From: Bicyclus anynana
Taxonomy: Eukaryota; Arthropoda; Insecta; Lepidoptera; Nymphalidae
Assembly: GCF_947172395.1 (NCBI RefSeq)
Contig: NC_069102.1
Span: 11,680,250-11,744,249, forward strand
DNA: 64,000 nucleotides
Direction: 5' to 3'
Part shown: positions 31,613-42,118 of the stretch, piece by piece
How the letters are laid out: each line of letters starts with the position of its first letter
Numbering within the stretch: the stretch's first letter is position 1
Translations under genes and position numbers: made by a program
Notes under the pieces: model-generated
What the model saw: only the letters and a program-made list of their open reading frames with translations
Told to the model about the DNA's origin: nothing
Databases searched by the model: none

Positions 31613-32436
31613 AATTAGTAACTTGTAATCTGGTGCTACTCAAAAAAACCTGCCTTTAGTGTTTCACTTAGACATTATAAAAGTAAAAAAAGGAAACTTT
31701 TTTTTCCCGGGTTATAAGTTGAAAACATCGTACATAAGTTAAGTTCATCACACACATTATCGTGTTTATTTTGAGCAAACATTTTTGTTTCTTTGATAAT
31801 TACCAATTAAAAAATACTCTATCTTATTTCTTAAGTTTTTGTGAACAGTTTTTAAACTATTTAAAAATATAAGACGCCATTTTTCTTGAATATTCAATAT
31901 CAATATATCAATGTCAGCGATAGATGGCGCTGTAAAGTAGACTCGTTCATCGTACGTATCTAGTAAAAATAAATAATTAAAATTGTTTTTACCGCGATAT
32001 TTATAGTTACGCAAGTTTAATTGAGTGAATAGAAGTATAATCTAAATAAATTAATAAGAAAACTACATTATCTCCATAAGTATTAACGAAAACAGTGCAA
32101 AAGTGTTAACGTAAACAGACGTCATAACCAAAGTTTTGTGTATTGCGAACTAACAGCCTATTAAGTGTAACCTAATAGACATATATAACTATGAAAACAG
32201 TGTCCTACTATGTTGTGCAAGAATTCTAGAATTTAAATACGACGGAACATTCAAATTAAATACAAATCATTTAGCTTCGCGCAACAAAAAGCAGTAATTT
32301 GTGTGCCTACCTACATGATTCATGCAACAAATTTTTTCTCACGCAACGATTTTATAACTTTATTTGCATCTCAATTACGAAATAAATTGAGTTTAGAGTA
32401 ATTTCTTCCGACGATTTGATAGTGCATACATAAGAA

Positions 32437-33582
32437 ATGTCGAGGAAAATGGAATGCGGTAGTGGTTGTGGTCGCGTACTAACAGAAAAATCACTTATGA
32501 TCTGTCGACTTTGTAAACAAACTTATCACTGCGAGTGCCTCAATATCAGCCTACACCAGTATTTATCCCTTTCAAAAGACGACATAGCCTCTTGGACATG
32601 CCCTACCTGCTGTAATGTGACCCGTCGGCACAGGGGCGACCGGGATAACACGCCAGTTCGGAGCACAGTAATTCCTACATCTAAAGAGCTTGCGTCCTGT
32701 AGTCTAGCCGAAAGCGGTACCTCCCACCAAGACCCTGACTGGCGCAGTTTCCAGCAGGAGCTGCAGAGCATGCTAAATGCATGGCGCCAAGATATGGATT
32801 GCAGCCTTAGCAAAATTAGAGGTGATATCCATAATGCTTTAACAGATATAAAAAACGAGATTCATGCTCTTAGAACTGAGCAGGACAACATGAAGATAGG
32901 ACTAGCAGGCTTAACTAATGACGTCACAGAGTTGAAGGCCGCCGCCCAGTTTCAAGCCGAAGAGCACAGCGACTTAAAAAAGAAATTCCGCGACCTGGAT
33001 GCAGTTAAAGGTGACAGAAGCGATGCAATGAACCTCGTCACTACCATGGAATGCAAAATAGACAGCTTAGAACAGCACGCGAGGCAATGCAACGTCGAAA
33101 TCTGTAATGTTCCTGACAAACGGAATGAAAACCTAATGGGCATCCTGGAGACACTTTGTACACAAATTAAATACACCGTACAGCAAAGAGATATTATATC
33201 TATACATCGCGTACCTCATGCGAACCAACAGAACAACAGGCCCAAGAATATCATCGTTAAGTTTACTACACGTATTATTCGTGACAACGTCTTAAGTGCA
33301 TTTCGCAAAACTAGAGGATTGAAAAGTGATCAGTTGGGTATTACCGGTCAGCCACACAATATCTATATGAATGAACACCTAACCCTAAAAAATAAACAGC
33401 TTTTTCGTGAATGCCGAGGAGAAGCAAAAAAGCATAAATATAAATATGTCTGGGTCAAAAATGCAACAATACTCGTGCGACGCACTGACACCTCCCCGGC
33501 CTTTGTTGTCAGGTCTAGTAAAGATCTCAGTAAATTTAAAAACACCGGCAATACTAGCGATAATATGGAAACAGGAATGTAA
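32437..33582 (+). CDS. LINE ORF1 protein: PHD finger, coiled coil, FP-like C-terminus
   Basis: A 381-residue RNA-binding/nucleoprotein-type ORF1. The N-terminal PHD-type zinc finger has the full Cys4-His-Cys3 ligand set at C7, C11, C23, C26, H31, C34, C55 and C58. A heptad-rich, probably coiled-coil segment spans about 110-215. The C-terminal part (LEQHARQCNVEICNVP, then IHRVPHA and KNIIVKF) resembles the domain shared by insect LINE ORF1 proteins and the baculovirus FP family. It is expected to coat LINE RNA and assist target-primed reverse transcription. Without transcripts, the ATG at 32437 is chosen as the first in the frame, directly ahead of the PHD cysteines. Confidence 0.9.
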   Translation: MSRKMECGSGCGRVLTEKSLMICRLCKQTYHCECLNISLHQYLSLSKDDIASWTCPTCCNVTRRHRGDRDNTPVRSTVIPTSKELASCSLAESGTSHQDPDWRSFQQELQSMLNAWRQDMDCSLSKIRGDIHNALTDIKNEIHALRTEQDNMKIGLAGLTNDVTELKAAAQFQAEEHSDLKKKFRDLDAVKGDRSDAMNLVTTMECKIDSLEQHARQCNVEICNVPDKRNENLMGILETLCTQIKYTVQQRDIISIHRVPHANQQNNRPKNIIVKFTTRIIRDNVLSAFRKTRGLKSDQLGITGQPHNIYMNEHLTLKNKQLFRECRGEAKKHKYKYVWVKNATILVRRTDTSPAFVVRSSKDLSKFKNTGNTSDNMETGM

Positions 33583-33875
33583 AAATAATATCTCATATTT
33601 TCACTATGTTTATAATCTTTGTAGTTGTTTAATTTATACTCTTAGATATATACCAAAATTAATGTTATGTAGTAGTGTGTCTGCATATATCTGTATTATT
33701 ATAGTTGTAACTTACAAATCAGTTTCTAATTATTATAGCTCTCAAGGAAATAAATATAAACTCATCATGAAAACATTATATTATACATTTTGTAACACTG
33801 ATATCCAACGAAGAATACTAAAAATGAATAAAAATGTTCTGTATATTAAATCTTATTATGTCATTAATTTCAACA

Positions 33876-36779
33876 ATGGATAAGTCAATCTCAATCTATT
33901 ATCAGAATTGTCGTGGATTACGAACAAAACTCCACACTCTTTATATGAATATTCTTATGTACGATTATGATATACTGCTCTTAACAGAAACCTGGTTAAC
34001 TAGCGATATATTTAATAATGAATTTATAGACTCGCGATACCACGTATACCGTTGTGACAGGAATCGAACGGCGACCGGACGGCGTGACGGTGGAGGAGTT
34101 TTAATTGCAGTGCACCGCTCACTCGCCGCTGCGCCGCTCACGCTGCCAGTGGCGGAGCCAGCCCCGGCCTCCCCTCACCCCGTCGTTGATTATGTGCTAA
34201 TAGAAATACTCACTGCGGCAGGACGGCACATTTTTGGTGTAACATATATCCCACCGAATCAAAACTCTAATGTCTATATAACTTTTTTAAATTACTTACA
34301 AGATATTTTACAGACTAACTCTTATACTAATTTACACCTAGCTGGCGATTTCAACATTCCCTCAATAAAATGGGTTCGCAACGGTACGTATATGGAACCA
34401 CTCTTATCTGACGCTAATTGTTTAATTTATGAAAAGTTGTGTAATTTTACATCTGCCATGAATCTGACACAATATAATAGCCTAGAAAATCAGCAGGGTA
34501 ATATTCTAGATCTTTTTATGACCTCTGAAAAAGACTGCGTTATTTCGAATCCGCCTACAACTTTAGTACCACTTGACAGCTATCACCCTCCCTTTTATGT
34601 TTTAATACCTCTCATAATTAAATCAAACATACATTTAAAAACACAAACATGCTATTGTTTTAAAAATTCTGATTATACAATAATTAACAAAGAAATATCC
34701 AGTACCGATTGGGAAAAAATCTTTAAAAATAAAACTGCTGAATCCGCAGTCGACATTTTCTATGAAATAATATATGGATTCATATGTAAATATATTCCAT
34801 CTAAGACTATTAAACCAAACAATTATCCCGCTTGGTTCAACTCTTCACTAATTCATATTTTTAAAGAAAAAACAAAAGCTTGGGTTAAATGGAAAAAAAA
34901 TAGCAATGAGTCAAATTACGAGGTATTTTCCGTTCAACGACTCCGTTTTAAAAGAGAAGCTAAGATTCGTTTTAACGACTATATGAGCTTAGTAGAGGAC
35001 AACATTAAACTTAACGCCCAATATTTCTGGCATTATTTCACATCAAGAAAAAGCAGTTCTCACATACCAAGTAATATATTCTATAATAATAATACAGCTA
35101 ATAATGCCAATCAGGTATGCAGCCTATTTTCTGACTTTTTTCTCTCCGTCTTTGTGCCGTCTGATCTAACCGATGATTACGATTTAGTAAATGAAGAGGA
35201 TGTAAATGAAATTGGAACATCAATCAATGTAATTAGTAGTGTCAATATTACTTGTGAAGTCGTTCGTAAAGCGTTGGATAATCTAGATGTCACCAAAGGC
35301 TCGGGGATGGATAATATACCCCCTGTCTTTTTCAAATCTACTGCTGCCACTATATGCAAGCCATTGTACATATTGTATGATATGTGCATTAAACAAAGCA
35401 CGTTCCCGAATAAATGGAAAATGGCACGTATAGTTCCAATTTACAAAGGGGGCTCAAAAAGGAATGTGGAAAACTACCGGCCGATATCAATTCTGCCAGT
35501 ACTTGCTAAACTTTTTGAACGGATAGTGCATGATAACATTTATCCATTATTACACAACACTATTATTCCACAGCAACATGGATTTGTACATAAACGTTCG
35601 ACAGTAACTAACCTTCTGGTATTTACCTCGCAGCTATTTGAAAATATTGACAATAACAAACAAACAGATAGCATTTACACAGACTTTCAGAAGGCTTTTG
35701 ATAGAGTGGACCATAAACGGCTACTTGAAAAATTGGCATATAACGGTATACGTGGTGATCTGTGGCGATGGTTCAAATCGTACATAACAAATCGCACTCA
35801 AACAGTAATTATTAGTGGTTTTAGCTCAAAGACGGTTGTGATCACTTCTGGCGTACCTCAAGGATCAATATTAGGACCGCTTTTGTTTATTTTATTCATA
35901 AACGATATTCATAAATGCTTCAAATATAGTAACTTTCTTCTTTATGCAGATGATCTTAAAATATTTAAAACTATAGAAACACCAGATGATCACTCCCTTC
36001 TACAGGCAGATTTAAATAGTTTCACGGCATACTGTTCTGAAAATAAATTAAGCTTAAGTTTAAATAAATGTAAACATATAATTTTTACTAAAAAAAAGAA
36101 TATTAGCAATGTAACATACTCACTTGATAGTGTTAGCCTTGAAAAGGTTGACAGTATTAAGGACTTGGGAATAAAGTTGGATTGTAAATTACATTTTGAT
36201 ATACATGTTCAAAACATAATTAATAAAGCATATAGAATGTATGGTTTTGTAATGAGAGCAAGTAATGGTTTTAAAAGAACTGCAACGTATTTACATTTAT
36301 ACAAATCACTAATTCGTTCTCAATTAGAATACGGTGTTTGTATTTGGAATCCGTTTTATGATAAATATGTAAAGAGCCTAGAGACAGTTCAAAAAAAATT
36401 TCTACGCTGGATGCACTATAAATGTACTCGGAGTTACCTTTCTTATAACCAACTTCTTGAAAAATATGATATACTAGGCTTAAAGTGTAGACGAAAGCAA
36501 CTCGAAGTCATGCTCTTGTATGATTTATGTAATAACAAGTACGATTGTGTAGCCCTAACGCGCAAAATTTGTTACAAAGTACCACTCAGGGCTCGAATGC
36601 GAAGTGTTCGAACGCATCAGCTCTTTGCTACCACCAACTGCCGTACAAATGCGGGCAAACGTTCTCCATTATATAGAATGACGCAATCCTACAATGAGTT
36701 CTTCAATAATATTGATATTTTTTCTACACGTGTAGGTACCTTCAAGAGGTTGGTTATAAAACGGTTAAAGAGTTTATAG
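33876..36779 (+). CDS. LINE ORF2 polyprotein: APE-like endonuclease and reverse transcriptase
   Basis: 967 residues from the ATG that begins MDKSISIYYQNCRGL. The frame is open 14 codons further, to an ATG at 33834. The N-terminal endonuclease has YYQNCRGL (Asn near 11), LLTETWL (Glu near 37), GGGVLIAV and LAGDFNIPSIKW. The last motif reads DSYHPP near 234 where SDHxP is usual. The reverse transcriptase has NYRPISILPVLAKLF, YTDFQKAFDRVDH near 605, GVPQGSILGPLLF near 661 and the catalytic YADD near 690. The downstream SQLEYGVCIWNPF segment is typical of Jockey/CR1-like elements. There is no RNase H. It nicks target DNA and copies LINE RNA in place. The exact clade is not decidable by eye. Confidence 0.93.
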   Translation: MDKSISIYYQNCRGLRTKLHTLYMNILMYDYDILLLTETWLTSDIFNNEFIDSRYHVYRCDRNRTATGRRDGGGVLIAVHRSLAAAPLTLPVAEPAPASPHPVVDYVLIEILTAAGRHIFGVTYIPPNQNSNVYITFLNYLQDILQTNSYTNLHLAGDFNIPSIKWVRNGTYMEPLLSDANCLIYEKLCNFTSAMNLTQYNSLENQQGNILDLFMTSEKDCVISNPPTTLVPLDSYHPPFYVLIPLIIKSNIHLKTQTCYCFKNSDYTIINKEISSTDWEKIFKNKTAESAVDIFYEIIYGFICKYIPSKTIKPNNYPAWFNSSLIHIFKEKTKAWVKWKKNSNESNYEVFSVQRLRFKREAKIRFNDYMSLVEDNIKLNAQYFWHYFTSRKSSSHIPSNIFYNNNTANNANQVCSLFSDFFLSVFVPSDLTDDYDLVNEEDVNEIGTSINVISSVNITCEVVRKALDNLDVTKGSGMDNIPPVFFKSTAATICKPLYILYDMCIKQSTFPNKWKMARIVPIYKGGSKRNVENYRPISILPVLAKLFERIVHDNIYPLLHNTIIPQQHGFVHKRSTVTNLLVFTSQLFENIDNNKQTDSIYTDFQKAFDRVDHKRLLEKLAYNGIRGDLWRWFKSYITNRTQTVIISGFSSKTVVITSGVPQGSILGPLLFILFINDIHKCFKYSNFLLYADDLKIFKTIETPDDHSLLQADLNSFTAYCSENKLSLSLNKCKHIIFTKKKNISNVTYSLDSVSLEKVDSIKDLGIKLDCKLHFDIHVQNIINKAYRMYGFVMRASNGFKRTATYLHLYKSLIRSQLEYGVCIWNPFYDKYVKSLETVQKKFLRWMHYKCTRSYLSYNQLLEKYDILGLKCRRKQLEVMLLYDLCNNKYDCVALTRKICYKVPLRARMRSVRTHQLFATTNCRTNAGKRSPLYRMTQSYNEFFNNIDIFSTRVGTFKRLVIKRLKSL

Positions 36780-37067
36780 CTATTAGTTAATTAATAATTT
36801 AGTTTTAGTCTTTTCTTCCATCTATTTTTTTTTTATTCACTTTTTATTTTTTATTTTAATTTTTTCAAAATTTGTTTGTAATAATTTTATATAAAATATT
36901 TAGGTGCGTAGTAGTCTACTTTATAGTATTGTAATCTGTGGTTTCCGAAGCTGGTGTCATAGTTATAATTTTTATTTATATTACTATTATCATAATATGA
37001 TTATGTACTATGATGTTGTTTGTAAGCCCTCAATAAAATAAAATAAAAAAAAAAAAATAAAATAAAA

Positions 37068-37227
37068 ATATTATTGAAAGTTACTGATGCGACGGTTCGT
37101 GTCGTACTGACCAAAGATTACAGTGTATTATTGTACTGACTCGAGAATGTATTACTTTTTGAACTTTGTATTTGTGACGGGTGCGACATTTTCGTGTTAG
37201 GTAGTATGCTCCATCTGTAATTTATTG
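37068..37227 (+). repeat. Repeat family G, copy 2, carrying a 22-bp insertion
   Basis: AAGTTACTGATGCGACGGTT and the ACTCGAGAATGTATTACTTT block are separated by 22 extra bases at 37111-37132, bracketed by GTACTGA at 37104-37110 and 37133-37139. The extra bases equal the end of repeat family D. Confidence 0.75.
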
Positions 37228-37303
37228 ATTAATCTGTGCTTCAAGCATTAACTTTTGTGTTGGAAATTTTGTCACCCTACCTAGCCCCAGTGAACTGATA
37301 TCC

Positions 37304-37778
37304 AAAGATTACAATGTATTATTGGAAATATATAGGCTACTCTTAATAATAATGCATATTTTTTGTAAATGTGAGATTTTTGATTTTGTAATAGTTGAAG
37401 AAACCAATTGAGAAAAACAAAAAAAAAAAAAGTGCTCGAACTCAGGATCATTAGATCGTACCTTTGTTAAACACCACTAGGCCAAATGACTATATGGACC
37501 TTCGTTGAAATTAATGTACGGTTACTGTCTATCTGTAATAATCCCTTTGCTTTAGAAACACAAACACATTCTTCCTATTGCGCGTCAAAATTAAAAGGAT
37601 AAATAATTCTTTGTTTTTTTGTTTTTTTTTTTCATACTTACACGGTTTAAATCTCTAAAAACATTATAATACATACACACCATAAGTAATTGAATTTACT
37701 ATCCTGGAATCTTAAATCTAGAATGTAGATGGCGCTGCTTCATAAAGATTTCACGTTCTTCTAAGTTCCCATGGCATG
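37304..37778 (-). mobile_element. Repeat family D, copy 2
   Basis: Minus-strand copy from CAAAGATTACAATGTATTAT through the B-box-like region (CTCGAACTCAGG) and A-box-like region (CACTAGGCCAAATGA) to TTCTAAGTTCCCATGGCAT. It is shorter than copies 1 and 3 by an internal loss near the TAGATGGCGCT end. CTGATATCC at 37295-37303 and 37779-37787 flanks it. Confidence 0.8.
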
Positions 37779-37989
37779 CTGATATCCTCCAGAGATTACA
37801 GTCCTCTACTAAAGAGCAAGGATGCACAGCATGATGTTGTGCGAATAATTGGTCTGAGTGCGCATGTGTATTGTTATTTTTTTTCGAAGTGTTTCCGAAC
37901 TAATCTTACACTCATTTTAGTTCGACAATGTCAATGTCAGTTGTAAATTGACACTGACAGACAAGTCACAATTTGATCAATTTCGATTT

Positions 37990-38052
37990 TCGATCTCATC
38001 TCATCTCATCTCAACTCAATTTCTCAACATCTCATGATCTCAATTCTCAATC
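37990..38052. repeat. TCTCA-rich simple repeat in the SUPT7L 5' region
   Basis: Four near-perfect CATCT pentamers (CTCATCTCATCTCATC) and scattered CTCAA repeats between family D and the SUPT7L ORF. It is either promoter or 5' UTR. Confidence 0.6.
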
Positions 38053-38222
38053 CTATGGTTGCAGTTTGAGTTTAATTTTTCACAATTGTATTTTTAATAA
38101 TTAAGTGTATTTTTAAATAAAAATCGATTTTGAAGATAAACGGTTACTTTACTATGATCAACCTGAAATAAAACTGTTTTCCTGGAGGCACGAACTACAA
38201 GAAATTAAACAAAATCCTCAAC

Positions 38223-39203
38223 ATGACCACAAAACAGCTATGGGGTGAGTTTGAAACCGAAGAGGGCGACGATGCTATAATGCAGAACGTAAACTTTAGC
38301 CCTATAATTGAACTGGGACTGCAAAACATACCAGAATTACCCATCACAGTAAAGACATCGCCTATCGAGCTACCGACGCCAAACTTAATTACTCACACCA
38401 TTCAACTACACGCATATTCTCGACAACTATCCAATATCATAGAGCAAGCAGAGAACGCGATTTTTGATGGCGCGCGAATGGAGACACTAAATACACCAAA
38501 TCCTCCGCCTGAACCGATTTTGAAAATCGAACATGAAGCCACGCCTCCTATAAACTTTTTGCCAAAGCAGTACTGTGACTTCTCTCTTGGAAAAGGTCCG
38601 GTGATCCTACCATTTACTCCGGAAAGCCATAAACGAGCTTTGAAACAATGTGCAGCTATTGGCATAGGACAAGTTGGCTTCACAACATGCACTAACACAG
38701 CATTAGACTCTGTGGCCGATGCCTTGGACATTTATATGACAAATATGTGCAAATTATTAAGAATAGCTGTAGACAGAGAAGCTAGTGGTCTTAAATCAGG
38801 CTTCCCTGATGTTATATCAAAGGTGTTTGCAGACTTAAATGTTGGTAATTTACATGAGTTTTATGAGAACCGTGTTGTTAGATATCATAGTATAATGAAA
38901 AATAGATGTGAGGAATTAAGAAATCAATGTGAAATCTTAGCAATAGGGGACATAGCGCCACAACTGAAACTTGAAGAGGTTCCTGAACTACACTTCCCTG
39001 CTGTATTGGATGGTTCGTTCACGCCGTCTCTAGAACCTGGTTTCCAAATGCTGCACAGTTTGGAACAAGAACAATTGCAAAATCTAGAACTGCTGGACAC
39101 AGTTACCAGTGATGATATCAAAGTGGATGTAATGGAGTTTTCACAACAAGAAACTACTAAGTTACCCTCTTTGTCTCCTACTGCTAAAAAGAAAAGAAAA
39201 TAA
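38223..39203 (+). CDS. SUPT7L: SUPT7L / STAF65-gamma-like SAGA complex subunit
   Basis: A 326-residue, single-exon ORF. The middle (about 135-235) contains a histone-fold-like segment (HKRALKQCAAIGIGQVGF, then ALDSVADALDIYMTNMCKLL, then RIAVDREASG) followed by GFPDVISKVFADLNVGNL and FYENRVVRYHSIMKN. This order (bromodomain-associated histone fold, then GFPDVxxxVF) is the signature of SUPT7L/Spt7-type proteins, which pair with a TAF10-type partner in the SAGA histone acetyltransferase co-activator. The C-terminus is a basic nuclear-localisation-like KKKRK. The start is the first ATG of the frame. The stop codon overlaps an AATAAA, and another AATAAA lies at 39524. The absence of introns in the coding region could be ancestral or could reflect retrocopying. 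The ORF is intact and the neighbourhood gives no poly(A) evidence for a retrocopy. Confidence 0.85.
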   Translation: MTTKQLWGEFETEEGDDAIMQNVNFSPIIELGLQNIPELPITVKTSPIELPTPNLITHTIQLHAYSRQLSNIIEQAENAIFDGARMETLNTPNPPPEPILKIEHEATPPINFLPKQYCDFSLGKGPVILPFTPESHKRALKQCAAIGIGQVGFTTCTNTALDSVADALDIYMTNMCKLLRIAVDREASGLKSGFPDVISKVFADLNVGNLHEFYENRVVRYHSIMKNRCEELRNQCEILAIGDIAPQLKLEEVPELHFPAVLDGSFTPSLEPGFQMLHSLEQEQLQNLELLDTVTSDDIKVDVMEFSQQETTKLPSLSPTAKKKRK

Positions 39204-39523
39204 AATTAATCTATGTCAGTTGCTTATTTTATTTTTAGTATAATAATACCTTGAAACTATTTGGTTCTTTTACCATCCACACTTAACATTATTATAAATG
39301 CAATCTTACCGTTCTACTGATTTTGATGAATTTTTGTAGTTATAAATAAGACTTTTTCATGCTTACATCCTTTTACCCATTGAAAAAATGGAATCATTTT
39401 GTTTGTTTGTTCCATTGTTCCTGGAATGTCCATGAAAGTTCATTGTCCCTACAGGATTTGTGAAATATTACATCTTTTCTCTTTAGGGTTAACTATATTA
39501 TTCTACATAGTTACATTATTTAG

Positions 39524-39529
39524 AATAAA
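39524..39529 (+). terminator. Candidate poly(A) signal of SUPT7L
   Basis: AATAAA about 320 bp past the stop codon. The only earlier exact match seen overlaps the stop itself. Confidence 0.4.
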
Positions 39530-39779
39530 ATGTACTGTTTGTGACACTATAGTAAAGCTAAGTTGATGTGCAATGTTAGTCAACAATCATTAAAGATGAA
39601 GGTAAAAAAACATGTCATTTCATACAAAATTTATTATGAAGTATACTCTCATTAATTCATTCAGGAACAAGTTAATTAAAATTATTATTGTGTGATGAAC
39701 ATTGCATTGTAAGTTTAGCATCAGTATAAATAATATTAATAAATAAATTTTCTTCCTTATGTGCACTTATATACATATA

Positions 39780-40060
39780 AGTAGAAGCTTTAGAAAATAT
39801 AATGACCCACTAGAGGTCCCTGCTCATTAGAGTTTAATCTAGGTTGATAGACTTGGGACCTAGGGCATTTTATGGTAAACCGAAGGAGGACATATCCCAG
39901 TCAAGAAACTGATGCTGTACCTGGCGACAACAAGTATTAGAGGGGAAATTTAGTCAGTGGCGATCACAATAGATTGGAAGAGGTCAACATGATACAGGGA
40001 CCTCAGGAAGATTTGCAGAGCTGCTACATCAAGAAGAAGAACATAGGATAAATAGCTGTC
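39780..40060 (+). repeat. Possible LINE-derived relic
   Basis: GATTGGAAGAGGTCAACATG and GGACCTCAGGAAGATTTGCA resemble eroded LINE coding DNA, but no frame survives. Weak. Confidence 0.25.
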
Positions 40061-42118
40061 ATCTATTTGGAATTAGTTAAATAAAACAACTCCTTTAACA
40101 TAGCACCGAATAATTTATTTGTACCAAATTGAGTCATTAATACAAGATTTTTTTATTATTCACAGGTTATTAATTTTTATTACAACAGAATCACATAATT
40201 ATGGCATAGAAAGTTAATTCAAATTTCATGCATATTAAAAAAATCAAAGCAAAATATAAACAGCAATTTTTCAAATTATTACTTATGAGAGATTATTCAT
40301 GATTAATTCAATTGATCTTTTGAGAGATTACACTAAGTACATGACAATGATCAATTATTATTATTTAAACTTTGCAATTACTAAAAGCTTGAACCACTAA
40401 CTAAACATTCAAGATTTTCATAGTGTAATCTTTCAATATGAAAGAAAAACTGAAGGTGATAGAACTTACATTAATGACTAACACTAATCTTACACGAACA
40501 TGGAATGAAGATCATTACACCCATAACAAACTGATATATTCTGGAAGATATAATAGATAATAATAAACTGTTTACATCCTTAAAACATCATATAGGAACT
40601 GCCAAATATTCACAGCACAAAAATAGCAATTTCTATGGTCCCATGGTCCTGCTTAAGAATTTGTTTGTCCAGCAGTGACATCCTTATAACTAAGTTTAAA
40701 ATGTTATGTTTGGTCGCATGTGCATGTAAAATAGATTAAAATTTCAACATTACATTTAAGGAAATTCGGGAATTGTGGTTCTATTTATATTTTCTGTGAT
40801 AAAGGGGCAAAAAACATCTACATATTGGTACTATTTCTTATATTTCTTTAATAATTATCCTATTGGTGGGTTATTTCATTAAGGATAACATGGTGGGTTT
40901 GATTTTAGACTGCATAAGCTATCTTAAAATATAAACGGTTAACTTATAGAAAGTAAATAACACTCCTATAAAATTACACAAAAATTGGTGGTTGTGTTCT
41001 TTGTTTGTCGGTTTTATTTTATTTCTGATTTTGATGTGAATATTATAGCAATAATAATACAAACTAAAATTTTATTTTTAAAATGAACCAAATAGCTCAA
41101 TGAAACAACAGATGACAAATTATAAGAGAAAGGAAAACAGTTCTGCAGTCACTAGAAACATAACTTTTTGTCTTCTAAAATGCAAAAGACTATATATAGA
41201 CAAAATTGTCTTCTTAAAATAAAAAAAATATACTTGATGACAATTTATGTAGGTAAAGACCACATTAAGATTGATGAATTATGAAACTGTAAAAATACTT
41301 AATAATATTTAATGAGTTAATATATGTCCATGTGTCACAAAATCCTAAATTGTAATATATTAAATTTTCATACAAGGCACAATATTGTTATTTTATTGTG
41401 GTTTCAAACTTAAAATCAGTAACATATTACTGTATAGACTTCATTTACGTTTCATAAACACAAATGTTTTTTTGAAAAGCTTTGCAGTGTTGCTCCTAAC
41501 TATTTGAGAAGTTCTAATATAATTCGGTGAGTTCTATTGAGAGTGATCATTGAATCTATTGACAGTTGGAACAATGTGTTCTTGCTTATAATGCAGGCGA
41601 GTCCACTCTTTCAAGTTTATTAAGATTCCAATAACTTGTGTGTTTACACAGCATAGACCCACTTGAGTTTAGAGGATGCTGAAAGGATCACAGCAAGCCA
41701 ACTAGCAGCAGTATGCCTAGTATGTTTCAACAATATATATCTTGTGAAGAGATTGTCAACCAAAAGCAGCAGAATTTCAAATATTGTACTATGATGCAAT
41801 GGGACGTAAGAGATGATAGCTACGATAGATGGAAGTACAAGCAATTGGTTGATAATATCCATATCTCTTCAAGATATATCTTGTGGCACACAGAATATTT
41901 ATGGCCTACTTGTCATCAAGACAGCCCGAAGCAGCTGTGCAAAAACCTCATACACAATGTGGACCCAACTTGTGATTTACGAATTTCATATCAAATGAAA
42001 CTGTTCATTAATTTCATGTCAAATGAAAACAATGTTGATAATGTTTGTTATGAGGCAAACAAAATGTTTTTATATCTAATCACATTTGACTGTAGAGGGT
42101 GTCTGTACAGTGTTTTAG
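40060..42118. other. AT-rich interval between SUPT7L and Cks
   Basis: Converging 3' ends: SUPT7L from the left, Cks from the right. It probably holds the long 3' UTR of Cks and unclassified AT-rich DNA. Open frames here (for example plus strand 41713-42174) show no family motif. Confidence 0.4.

Larger units (their letters stand above)
31895..37066 (+). mobile_element. CR1/Jockey-like non-LTR retrotransposon, both ORFs intact
   Basis: About 5.2 kb: a 5' UTR (boundary uncertain), ORF1 at 32437-33582, a 293-bp spacer, ORF2 at 33876-36779, and a 3' UTR with A-rich terminus (AATAAAATAAAAT, then a poly(A)-like run ending near 37066). Both ORFs are uninterrupted, so the copy is young or selected. 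The left boundary is inferred. The 36 bp before about 31890 (TATTTAAAAATATAAGACG) resemble the 36 bp that precede family G at 53884, and family G itself starts right after the A tail at 37068, as if the LINE split a family G copy. No clean target duplication is seen. Confidence 0.85.

Noticed and set aside
33407..33883. 158-residue ORF between LINE ORF1 and ORF2
   Set aside because: Overlaps the end of ORF1 in another frame. The composition is that of a noncoding spacer, with no motif.
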